DNA of 64,000 bases. Origin: Clostridium sp. 1001271B_151109_B4. Its GTDB lineage: Bacteria; Bacillota; Clostridia; Clostridiales; Clostridiaceae. Shown piece by piece: positions 56,557-64,000 of this stretch (within the stretch, counting starts at the first letter, position 1; each line of letters starts with the position of its first letter). The notes beneath the pieces are model-generated. The model saw only the letters and a program-made list of their open reading frames with translations. It did not search any database and was not told the origin of the DNA. The DNA is taken from NCBI RefSeq assembly GCF_015670405.1, contig NZ_JADPBQ010000013.1:19495-83494 (forward strand). The letters are read 5' to 3'. A program made the position numbers and the translations under genes.

Positions 56557-57522
56557 TTGATAAAGAAATTATTAATTGGTGGAGTAGTATGTTTTACAGT
56601 AGGAGAAGTTGCAATAGCTTCATATTTACTAAAAAGAACTTTAGTAAGAGGAAGAGCTAATGTTGAAAGAACAAAAAAGATGTCAGGAACTAACTGGGTT
56701 AAGTATATTCCTGAAATTAAAAAGAGGAAGGATTGGCTTATTAATCAAGAACATAAAGACGTTTATGTAAAGTCAAATGATGACTTAAAGTTACATGGTA
56801 TATTATTTCCTAAAAATAATTCGAAAAAAATAGTCATTTGTTTACATGGATATTCAAGTAATGCGGGAATAAGTGACCATGCTGCTATATCAAAATTTTA
56901 TTTAGATATGAATTTTAATATTTTAATGATAGATGCTAGGGCTCATGGAAGAAGTGAAGGAAAGTATATTGGCTTTGGATGTTTGGATAGATATGATTTA
57001 TTATGTTGGATAAGCTATATTATAGAAAGATTTGGTGATGACTGTGAAATACTATTACATGGTATTTCAATGGGTGGAGCTACAGTATTAATGGCAAGCG
57101 GACTTGATATTCCTAATAATGTAAAGGGGATTATATCTGATTGCGCATTTACTTCAGCTTGGGAAGTATTTGTTGATGTTTTAAAGGATATGTACCATAT
57201 ACCACCGTATCCAATAATTAATATAGCAAATAGTATTAGTAAAAGTATTGCTGGATATGGATTAAATGAATGTAATTCAGCAGAAGAAGTAAAGAAAGCA
57301 AAGATTCCGATATTATTTATACATGGTGATAGTGATACCTTTGTTCCATGTAGTATGAGTAAAGAAATATATAAAAATTGTGCTTCGCCAAAGGCATTAC
57401 TTATAGTTAAAGATGCAGGACATGCTGAGTCTTACTATAAAGATACAATAAATTATGAAAAAAAGGTTAAAGATTTTATAGAAAGATACTTATCAAATAA
57501 GGAAGTGATTATTAATGATTAA
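56557..57522 (+). CDS. Membrane-anchored alpha/beta hydrolase
   Basis: 321 aa. An N-terminal hydrophobic helix (about 3-25) anchors an alpha/beta hydrolase with oxyanion motif HGYSSNAG near 95, nucleophile elbow GISMGG (S171), acid in HGDSDTFVP (D260) and catalytic H289 in AGHAES. It could be an esterase, thioesterase or acyltransferase. Within this cluster, release or transfer of a carrier-bound acyl group is plausible. I start at TTG 56557 with AGAGGTG upstream. The TTG at 56524 lacks a ribosome site. It overlaps the next gene by 8 bp. Confidence 0.88.
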   Translation: MIKKLLIGGVVCFTVGEVAIASYLLKRTLVRGRANVERTKKMSGTNWVKYIPEIKKRKDWLINQEHKDVYVKSNDDLKLHGILFPKNNSKKIVICLHGYSSNAGISDHAAISKFYLDMNFNILMIDARAHGRSEGKYIGFGCLDRYDLLCWISYIIERFGDDCEILLHGISMGGATVLMASGLDIPNNVKGIISDCAFTSAWEVFVDVLKDMYHIPPYPIINIANSISKSIAGYGLNECNSAEEVKKAKIPILFIHGDSDTFVPCSMSKEIYKNCASPKALLIVKDAGHAESYYKDTINYEKKVKDFIERYLSNKEVIIND

Positions 57523-58933
57523 CGAAATAACAGAGAAAAAATTATATCCATTAACATATGCACAAAAGCTACATTTTTTTACATTGAAATATTGTCCTAA
57601 GAAACAAGTATTGAATATAGGTACAAGCTTAACTATAAAAGAAGATATTAACTTTGATATTTTAAAGGAATCTATATATGAAGCGTATTCAAGATGTGAA
57701 TCTATGAGGCTTAGATTTGTTAGTGATTCAGAAGGAAATGTATTTCAATATGTAGCAGATAAGGAAGAACGAGATATTGAATTTTTTGATTTTTCATCAT
57801 GGAGGATGGAGGATGCTGAAGCTAAAATGCGAGAGTGGACAGAAACTCCATTTGATAGAGAAGATAAGCCATTAAATAGAATAGTAATGATTATTACTCC
57901 AGATAATTATAAGGGAATATATTTATTAGTAGATCACATGACTATGGATGCTCAGAGTCTAATAGTTTTTATGAAGGATATAATTGAAATTTATTGCCAT
58001 AAAAGATATGAAGGTATGGAATATCCCAAAAATATGACCTCATATATAAAACAATTAGAAAAAGATTTAGAATATGAGGCAGATTCTAAGTTTAAGGAAA
58101 GAGATAGAGTATTTTTTGAAAAGTTAATTGAAATGTCGGAACCGATTTACAATGATATTAATGGAATAGAAAGATTATTAGAAGAAAGACATAAGCGTGG
58201 TGATGACAGTGTAAGAAATGTTACTAACGTAAGTGATAATGTAGATGCTAATATTACAGTATTTAGTTTAGAAGCAGAACCATCACAGAGATTATTAGAG
58301 TTTTGTGAGAATAATAAAGTACCGATGGTTTGTTTATTAATGATGGGTCTTAGAACCTATCTTCAGAAATTTAACTATCAAGATGATGTTTCAATAATGA
58401 GTACAGTAGCAAGAAGAGCTACAATATCAGAAAAGAAAAGTGGTGGAACAAGAGTACATTGTTTTCCTTGTAGAACAATTGTTAATAAAGAAGAAACATT
58501 TATGCAAGGTATCGAAAAAATAAGAGAAGCACAAAACAACTTGTTTAGACATGCTAATTATGATCCTGTTGAGTACTTAAATCATAGAACAAGCTTTTAT
58601 AATAATGAACCAGGTCAAACTTATGAGCCACTTAGTTTAACATATCAGCCTTTAACAATGAAAGATGTAAAACAAAGAAATGGACAAACTATAGATTTTA
58701 GTGGTATTGATTATAAAACCAATTGGTATTCAAATGGAGCTTGTGCACATACTCTCTATTTAACAGTAATGCATAGATCAAATGATAATGGATTGAACTT
58801 TAGCTTTGAATATAAAACCGGAAGAGTTACCCATGAAAAATTAGAGTATATGTATTATTATATATGTAAGATTTTATTTGAAGGAATTAAAAATCCTTAT
58901 AAGAGTATTGGTGAAATAATTGAAAGTGTATAA
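57515..58933 (+). CDS. Stand-alone condensation-domain protein
   Basis: A 472-aa protein with the CoA-dependent acyltransferase/NRPS condensation fold. LYPLTYAQKLHFF at the start resembles the C1 motif, and VDHMTMDAQS (H141, D145) is the HxxxD active site in the DHxxxDA form instead of the usual HHxxxDG. The later region, LSLTYQPLTM near 370, matches the channel strand. It should join a carrier-bound acyl group to an amine or alcohol acceptor. No adenylation or carrier domain is fused. It overlaps the hydrolase gene and precedes the carrier gene. Confidence 0.85.
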   Translation: MINEITEKKLYPLTYAQKLHFFTLKYCPKKQVLNIGTSLTIKEDINFDILKESIYEAYSRCESMRLRFVSDSEGNVFQYVADKEERDIEFFDFSSWRMEDAEAKMREWTETPFDREDKPLNRIVMIITPDNYKGIYLLVDHMTMDAQSLIVFMKDIIEIYCHKRYEGMEYPKNMTSYIKQLEKDLEYEADSKFKERDRVFFEKLIEMSEPIYNDINGIERLLEERHKRGDDSVRNVTNVSDNVDANITVFSLEAEPSQRLLEFCENNKVPMVCLLMMGLRTYLQKFNYQDDVSIMSTVARRATISEKKSGGTRVHCFPCRTIVNKEETFMQGIEKIREAQNNLFRHANYDPVEYLNHRTSFYNNEPGQTYEPLSLTYQPLTMKDVKQRNGQTIDFSGIDYKTNWYSNGACAHTLYLTVMHRSNDNGLNFSFEYKTGRVTHEKLEYMYYYICKILFEGIKNPYKSIGEIIESV

Positions 58934-58947
58934 GTGTGGAGGTTATT

Positions 58948-59193
58948 ATGATATTTAATAAAGTTAAAGATATATTAAGTGAATATATAGATATAGATAG
59001 TAATGAAATTAAGTTAGAAACAAGATTAGCTGAAGATTTGGGATTAAATTCTTATGAATTTATGAGTGTTATAGGAGAAATAGAAGATGAATTTGATTTA
59101 GAGCTAGAAGAAAAGGAAATTCCTAAACTTATTTCAATAGCAGATTTACTAGATTATATAAGTAATTATACTGAAGAAAATGTACTTGTATAA
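58948..59193 (+). CDS. Acyl/peptidyl carrier protein
   Basis: An 81-aa four-helix carrier. The phosphopantetheine site is S35 in DLGLNSYEFM, with Asn where DSL-type carriers have Asp. It is strongly acidic. ATG 58948 follows GTGGAGG by six bases. The GTG at 58936 overlaps that site. It ends inside the start of the next gene (overlap of 14 bp with the transferase). It is the free partner of the ligase and condensation protein. Confidence 0.92.
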   Translation: MIFNKVKDILSEYIDIDSNEIKLETRLAEDLGLNSYEFMSVIGEIEDEFDLELEEKEIPKLISIADLLDYISNYTEENVLV

Positions 59194-59743
59194 GGTAGTT
59201 AATTTAGATAAAAATTTTTCAAAGGCACAAAAAAATAAAGAACTTCATAAAGCTGCATTTAATTTATTAGAAAAAAATTTAATAAAAGAGTTTCATTTTA
59301 AGAAAGAGGACCTGAAGTATATGATTGGTTTAAAAGGAAAGCCATATTTAAAAAAGGGTTCTCCTTTTTTTAGTATCAGTCATTGTGATAATATTGTTGT
59401 TTGTATTATAAGCAAATGCAATGTAGGGATTGATATTGAAGGTGTTAAAGAAGTTAATAAATTTATAGTAAATAAAGCATTAACACAAAAAGAAAAACTT
59501 CAGTTAGATTCTTTAAAGAGCAATAAGGATGAATATTTCTTTAGAATATGGACTTTGAAGGAAGCATTATTAAAAAATATAGGTGATGGATTATCATATG
59601 GTATTAAAAACATTGAATTTGATATTAAAGATGATATTACTTGCAACTTAAAAGGGTTTAAATTTAAACAAGAAAAGGTAAGTATAGAGGATAAAGAATA
59701 TATAATATCTATAGCGTGGGAGGGTATTAATGAACAATATTAA
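59180..59743 (+). CDS. Sfp-type 4'-phosphopantetheinyl transferase
   Basis: A 187-aa enzyme that converts apo- to holo-carrier using CoA. GIDIEGV near 92 (the metal-binding D-x-E) and FFRIWTLKEALLK near 130 (W-KEA) are the Sfp signatures. The ISHCDN motif near 71 is also present. It is shorter than Sfp (224 aa), nearer the minimal AcpS/Sfp hybrids. It overlaps both the carrier and the ligase genes by 14 bp. Its dedicated presence implies that the cluster's carrier is not served by housekeeping AcpS. Confidence 0.9.
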   Translation: MYLYKVVNLDKNFSKAQKNKELHKAAFNLLEKNLIKEFHFKKEDLKYMIGLKGKPYLKKGSPFFSISHCDNIVVCIISKCNVGIDIEGVKEVNKFIVNKALTQKEKLQLDSLKSNKDEYFFRIWTLKEALLKNIGDGLSYGIKNIEFDIKDDITCNLKGFKFKQEKVSIEDKEYIISIAWEGINEQY

Positions 59744-61256
59744 AAATATGAAAGATATAATTGATTATGCAGCAAATAATTATGGGGATAGTGTAGCATT
59801 TAAATATAAAATTAGTAAAAAAGAGATTGAAACTAGAAGTTATAGGGATTTAAAAGAGGATAGTGAAACTGTAAGTAATGCATTAAAGTCTTTAAATATG
59901 TTAGGAAAACATGTGGCGATAATAGGTCCTACATCTTATGCATGGATTATAAGTTACTTTGGGGTTGTGAATTCTGGTGGGGTGATTGTTCCAATAGATG
60001 ATAAACTATCTTTAAATGATGTATGTGAACTTATAGAAAGGTCTGATTCAGAGGTTTTAATATATGATAATAATAGAATAGATGTAGCTAAAGCAGTTAA
60101 GGAAAAATGTCCTAAAATAAAACATATAATTTCAATGACAGAGAGGCTTAATAATGAATTTACTTTATCATTAAATGAAATAATGGGGGATAATAGGGGT
60201 CCATTTTCAATAAAAATTGATAGTGAAAAACTTTGTACAATATTATTTACATCAGGTACTACAGGAAAAAGTAAGGGTGTAATGCTTAATCATAGAAATC
60301 TTTCTGATAATGCAACAGTTTGTGATATGCAACTTAAACCAGGAACAGTATCAATGACAGTATTACCTATTAATCATGTTTTTTGTTTTACCATGGATAT
60401 ATTAAAGGGGATATATTGTGGACTTTGTATATGTATAAATGATTCGATGATAAGATTTTCTAAAAATTTAAGTTTATTTAAACCAGAAGTAATATGTCTT
60501 GTGCCTATGGTAATAGAAGGCTTGTATAATAAACTTATGGATTCTAGTGTGATGTTACCTAAAAAGCTTATTGCAGAGGCAGCTTTAGGAGGAAAACTAA
60601 AAACTATTTATAGTGGTGGTGCATATTTAAATCCAAAGTACATTGAAGGTTTCAAAGAATTTGGAATAGAGGTAATACAAGGATATGGTATGACCGAATG
60701 TTCTCCTGTAATAAGTACTAATCTACCTGGAAAGGTAAAAAAAGAATCTGTAGGACAACTTGTAGCAAACTGTGAAGCTATAGTTGTAGATGAAGAAATA
60801 TACGTAAAAGGTTCAAGTGTTATGATGGGATATTATAAAATGCCTGAAGAGACAAAAGAAACATTAGTTAATGGATATCTTAAAACAGGAGATTTAGGTT
60901 ATATAGATGAAGATAATTATCTTTATATAACTGGAAGGAGAAAAAATCTTATAATTTTAGCTAATGGTGAAAATGTATCACCTGAAGAATTAGAAAATGG
61001 ACTTTTAGAGAATAGAATGGTTAAAGAAATTGTAGTTAGTGAAGATAAAGACGTAATTAAAGCAGAGGTATTTCCAGATTATGATTATTTAGAAAAAAAG
61101 AAAGTGAAAAATGTTCAAGAGGAAATTCAAAGTATTGTTGATAAATATAATAGAGAGTTACCAAGCTATAAAAGAATTAATAAAGTATATATAAGAAAAG
61201 ATGAGTTTGAAAAGACAGCATCTCAAAAAATTAAAAGACAATATGTGAAAAAATAA
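59730..61256 (+). CDS. AMP-forming acyl ligase (ANL superfamily)
   Basis: 508 aa. LFTSGTTGKSKGVML (P-loop, near 170), YGMTECSPVIS (near 320), YLKTGDLGYID (near 385), RKNLIILANGENVSPEE (near 402) and the final lysine in ASQKIKR are all present. The family activates a carboxylic acid as an acyl-adenylate and loads it onto CoA or a carrier. It is closest in pattern to long-chain fatty-acid/acyl-ACP ligases, but the acid is not predictable here. GGGAGGG precedes the ATG. Confidence 0.92.
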   Translation: MNNIKNMKDIIDYAANNYGDSVAFKYKISKKEIETRSYRDLKEDSETVSNALKSLNMLGKHVAIIGPTSYAWIISYFGVVNSGGVIVPIDDKLSLNDVCELIERSDSEVLIYDNNRIDVAKAVKEKCPKIKHIISMTERLNNEFTLSLNEIMGDNRGPFSIKIDSEKLCTILFTSGTTGKSKGVMLNHRNLSDNATVCDMQLKPGTVSMTVLPINHVFCFTMDILKGIYCGLCICINDSMIRFSKNLSLFKPEVICLVPMVIEGLYNKLMDSSVMLPKKLIAEAALGGKLKTIYSGGAYLNPKYIEGFKEFGIEVIQGYGMTECSPVISTNLPGKVKKESVGQLVANCEAIVVDEEIYVKGSSVMMGYYKMPEETKETLVNGYLKTGDLGYIDEDNYLYITGRRKNLIILANGENVSPEELENGLLENRMVKEIVVSEDKDVIKAEVFPDYDYLEKKKVKNVQEEIQSIVDKYNRELPSYKRINKVYIRKDEFEKTASQKIKRQYVKK

Positions 61257-61269
61257 TAAATTAGAAGTA

Positions 61270-61299
61270 AGCTAGATGATTAATCATCTAGCTATTTTT
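61270..61299 (+). terminator. Terminator of the merR-ligase cluster
   Basis: AGCTAGATGATTAATCATCTAGCT is a perfect 24-base palindrome, followed by ATTTTTAT. It ends the cluster after the ligase gene, showing that speF is a separate unit. Confidence 0.9.
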
Positions 61300-61366
61300 A
61301 TAAAATAGTGCAAATGATTATAAATATTTAACGAAATTTAAAATTATTTTTTATATATTGAGTTTA

Positions 61367-61400
61367 TAGCATTTACTTTGAAAAATGCTAACTATATAAT
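61367..61400 (+). promoter_or_regulatory. Promoter and operator of ornithine decarboxylase gene
   Basis: TTTACT (61372-61377), a 17-bp spacer and TATAAT (61395-61400) form a promoter. The inverted repeat TAGCATTT (61367-61374) and AAATGCTA (61383-61390) covers the -35 and the spacer, as an operator would. The transcript would have a leader of about 85 bases before the ATG at 61492. Confidence 0.65.
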
Positions 61401-61491
61401 TATGATGATAATTAATAAAGTATATTTATAATATATTTTAGTAATTAGGTAAATTATAATTATATAAACTAAAAAGATTGGGGGAATAGGC

Positions 61492-63642
61492 ATGAAATCA
61501 TTAAAGATTGCTTGTACCGAAAGAACTAGAAATTACTTTTTTACAGATAGAGAGACCATAGAAGTTGGAACAACTGATTATACAGATGTAGCAGCTGCTG
61601 TAGTAAATGAAAGTGATATAGAAGGTATAAATGATATATATGATACAAGGTTTGGGATAGAAATATTTGTATTAGCGGAAACAGATGAAATTGATGATGA
61701 AATTAAAAATAAAGTACATAAAATAATACATATTAATGAATTAAATGAAGAAGAATTTAGTGAAAAATTGAATAAAGCTGCAGATAAATATGAAGAGGAA
61801 ATGTTACCACCATTTTTTGATGTTTTAAGTGAATATTCAAGAAGAGGAAATTTACAGTTTGCATGTCCGGGGCATCAAGGTGGTCAGTATTTTATGAAGC
61901 ATCCTGCTGGAAGAGCTATGTATGAATTCTTTGGTGAAAATATATTTAAATCAGATATATGTAATGCCGATGTTGATTTAGGTGATCTATTAATACATGA
62001 GGGACCAGCTATGTCAGCTCAAACTTATGCTGCTAAGGTATATAATGCAGATAAGACTTATTTTGTAATGAATGGAACAAGTACATCTAACTCAGTAGTT
62101 ATAAATGCAATAGTTTCTCCAGGAGATTTAGTTTTATTTGATAGAAATAACCATAAATCTATATATAATTCAGCATTAGTTTCAAGTGCTGGAAAGCCTG
62201 TATATTTAGAAACATCACGTAATCCATTTGGATTTATAGGGGGAATAGATGCTCATTGTTTTGATGAAAAATACTTAAGAGAGCAAGCTGCTAAGGTTGA
62301 TAGTAAAAAATCTAAGGAAAAAAGGCCATTTAGATTAGCAGTTATACAACTTGGAACTTATGACGGGACTATATATAATGCAAGACAAGTTGTTGATAAA
62401 ATAGGTCATCTTTGTGACTATATATTATTTGATTCTGCTTGGGTTGGATATGAACAATTTATACCAATGATGAGGGACTGTTCACCGTTATTATTAGATT
62501 TAAAGCCAGAGGATCCAGGAATATTAGTTACACAATCTATTCATAAGCAACAAGCAGGATTTTCACAAACATCTCAAATTCATAAAAAAGATAGTCATCT
62601 TAGGGGGCAAAAGCGTTATGTAGATCATAAAAGATTTAATAATGCTTATATGTTATATGCATCAACAAGTCCATTTTACCCATTATTTGCAGCATTAGAT
62701 GTTAATGCAAGAATGCAGGATGGGGAAGCTGGTAAGAAGCTTTGGGCAGACTGTATAAAGGTTGGCGTTGAAGCAAGAAAAGACGTATTAGAAAGATGCG
62801 AATTACTAAAGCCATTTATACCACCTGTAGTTAATGGAAAGCCATGGCAGGATTATCCTACAGAAGAAATAGCAAATAATATAAAGTTCTTTAAATTCCA
62901 TCCAGGAGAAAAGTGGCATTCTTTTGAAGGATATGGAGAAAATCAATATTTTGTAGATCCTAATAAATTTATGTTAACAACTCCAGGAATAGATGTAGAA
63001 ACTGGTCAGTATGAAGAGTTTGGAATTCCAGCAACAATACTTGCTAATTACTTAAGAGACCATAGAGTTGTACCTGAAAAAAATGATTTAAATTCAATAT
63101 TATTTTTATTAACACCAGCAGAGAGTACTTCAAAAATGAAGGGGCTTGTAGATCACTTGGTAAGATTTGAAAATCTTATAAAAGAGGATGCACCATTAAA
63201 TGAAGTTTTACCAAAGCTTTATGCTAAATATGAAGAGCGTTATAAGGGATATACAATAAGAAGATTATGTCAAGAAATGCATGATTTCTATAAGAAAAAT
63301 GATGCAAAGACTTATCAAAAATTATTATTTAGAAGAGATTATTTACCAGAATACGTAATGAATCCAAATGAGGCAAATATCGAACTAAAAAGAAATAATG
63401 CTAAATTAGTTCCATTAAGTGATATAGTAGGAGAAATAGCGTTAGAGGGAGCTCTTCCTTATCCACCAGGAGTATTTTGTGTAGTTCCAGGTGAAAGATG
63501 GAATAATGTTGCTCAAAAATATTTTTCAATTCTAGAAGAAGGAATTAATAGATTCCCAGGGTTTGCTCCAGAAATTCAAGGGGTTTATCTTGAAAAAGAG
63601 GATGGAAAAGTAAGAGCATATGGATACGTTTTAGATAAATAA
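61492..63642 (+). CDS. speF: Ornithine decarboxylase (Orn/Lys/Arg decarboxylase family)
   Basis: A 716-aa PLP enzyme. An N-terminal response-regulator-like wing domain (1-105) precedes the PLP domain, with CPGHQGG near 125 and the cofactor lysine in QSIHKQQAGFSQTSQIH (K near 353). A C-terminal domain follows (about 570-716). The sequence around the lysine resembles SpeF/SpeC-type ornithine decarboxylases more than arginine or lysine enzymes, but the substrate is an inference. It makes putrescine and consumes protons. No PotE-like antiporter is adjacent. GGGGG precedes the ATG. Confidence 0.87.
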   Translation: MKSLKIACTERTRNYFFTDRETIEVGTTDYTDVAAAVVNESDIEGINDIYDTRFGIEIFVLAETDEIDDEIKNKVHKIIHINELNEEEFSEKLNKAADKYEEEMLPPFFDVLSEYSRRGNLQFACPGHQGGQYFMKHPAGRAMYEFFGENIFKSDICNADVDLGDLLIHEGPAMSAQTYAAKVYNADKTYFVMNGTSTSNSVVINAIVSPGDLVLFDRNNHKSIYNSALVSSAGKPVYLETSRNPFGFIGGIDAHCFDEKYLREQAAKVDSKKSKEKRPFRLAVIQLGTYDGTIYNARQVVDKIGHLCDYILFDSAWVGYEQFIPMMRDCSPLLLDLKPEDPGILVTQSIHKQQAGFSQTSQIHKKDSHLRGQKRYVDHKRFNNAYMLYASTSPFYPLFAALDVNARMQDGEAGKKLWADCIKVGVEARKDVLERCELLKPFIPPVVNGKPWQDYPTEEIANNIKFFKFHPGEKWHSFEGYGENQYFVDPNKFMLTTPGIDVETGQYEEFGIPATILANYLRDHRVVPEKNDLNSILFLLTPAESTSKMKGLVDHLVRFENLIKEDAPLNEVLPKLYAKYEERYKGYTIRRLCQEMHDFYKKNDAKTYQKLLFRRDYLPEYVMNPNEANIELKRNNAKLVPLSDIVGEIALEGALPYPPGVFCVVPGERWNNVAQKYFSILEEGINRFPGFAPEIQGVYLEKEDGKVRAYGYVLDK

Positions 63643-63675
63643 TATTTTTAATATAACAACTTCCGGGGGACAGGT

Positions 63676-64000
63676 ATGAAGAGGAAATTTTACAAGTTAG
63701 TAAAAGAAAATTTATTGAGTAAAAAGGACTTATTTATATTTACAATTTTAGAATCAGTTAATGATTTAGATATAGGTAAGAAGATATTAAAAGTTGATAA
63801 TGAATTTATATTTGAAGATGAAAGAGATAGAGAGAAATATAAAGAAATCATTGAGAATTTAGAGTTAAAAGAGACTAATAAAATATTTGATATTAATAAT
63901 TCTTATAAAATAATGTTAGAACAAATTGTATCTAAACCTAAATTAGTTATTTGTGGTGGTGGACATATATCTTTAGAATTATATAAGGTTGCAAAAATGT
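63676..64000 (+). CDS. XdhC/CoxI-family protein (5' part, cut by window end)
   Basis: The first 108 codons are open to the window edge. The helical start (MKRKFYKLVKENLLSKKDLF) is followed at residues 90-104 by LVICGGGHISLELYK, the Rossmann motif of XdhC/CoxI proteins. These proteins insert or mature the molybdenum cofactor of xanthine dehydrogenase-type hydroxylases. GGGGGA lies before the ATG. It begins 33 bp after speF and may share its transcript. Confidence 0.75.
   Translation, partial: MKRKFYKLVKENLLSKKDLFIFTILESVNDLDIGKKILKVDNEFIFEDERDREKYKEIIENLELKETNKIFDINNSYKIMLEQIVSKPKLVICGGGHISLELYKVAKM

Overview
The window is AT-rich chromosomal DNA from a spore-forming, low-GC Firmicute, almost certainly a Clostridium (sensu stricto) or close relative. 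The reasons are the strongly A/T-biased codon use, an alpha/beta-type small acid-soluble spore protein, a SpoIVFB-type protease, strong GGAGG ribosome binding sites, and the gene order maf-radC-mreBCD-(PBP2)-minCDE-rodA-spoIVF-rplU-prp-rpmA-obg, which matches the well-known Bacillus/Clostridium arrangement. Nearly all genes lie on the + strand.

Layout. 1-2784: two identical tRNA-Trp genes flank recQ. 2800-6720: an orphan BglG/LicT antiterminator behind its own promoter and terminator hairpin, a secreted phytase-like tyrosine phosphatase (minus strand), a Cas4/AddB-like Fe-S nuclease, a small membrane protein and a spore SASP with structured flanks. 6774-13936: DNA-maintenance genes (yhaO, yhaN, a membrane MutS-like ATPase, a DnaQ-like exonuclease) and a CBS protein. 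13941-15381: a tandem 69-bp hairpin repeat ahead of an S1-domain protein gene. 15560-18801: pyk (minus) and pepD. 18968-37054: the cell-shape, division and sporulation block (SPOR-like protein, maf, radC, mreBCD, PBP2, minCDE, rodA, spoIVFA-like, spoIVFB), then two radical-SAM-associated genes, rng, the L21 leader and rplU-prp-rpmA. 37167-47349: obg, yhbY, nadD, yqeK, an LCP protein, an RluA-family synthase, a D,D-carboxypeptidase, comEA-like, a lipoprotein, an RDD protein and an RlmD-type methyltransferase. 47363-54527: two MacB/FtsX-type ABC systems with a divergent TetR regulator and a perfect operator palindrome. 54693-55931: a membrane protein and the decayed end(s) of IS3-family elements.

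The most notable system is 56059-61299. A MerR-type promoter with a 19-bp spacer drives merR, a membrane-anchored alpha/beta hydrolase, a stand-alone NRPS-type condensation protein, a free carrier protein, a Sfp-type phosphopantetheinyl transferase and an AMP-forming acyl ligase, in tightly packed or overlapping order. This is a self-contained activate-load-transfer pathway with no multimodular synthetase. It probably makes a small acylated product or modifies an acceptor in response to an effector sensed by MerR. The product cannot be read from sequence.

The window ends with an ornithine decarboxylase behind a promoter that overlaps an inverted repeat, and the start of an XdhC/CoxI-family gene cut by the window edge. 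A second theme is unusually elaborate intergenic hairpins at gene ends (15396, 15560, 18737, 19872, 30658, 31771). They go beyond simple terminators and include one palindromic MITE-like element. No CRISPR array, rRNA or prophage was seen.
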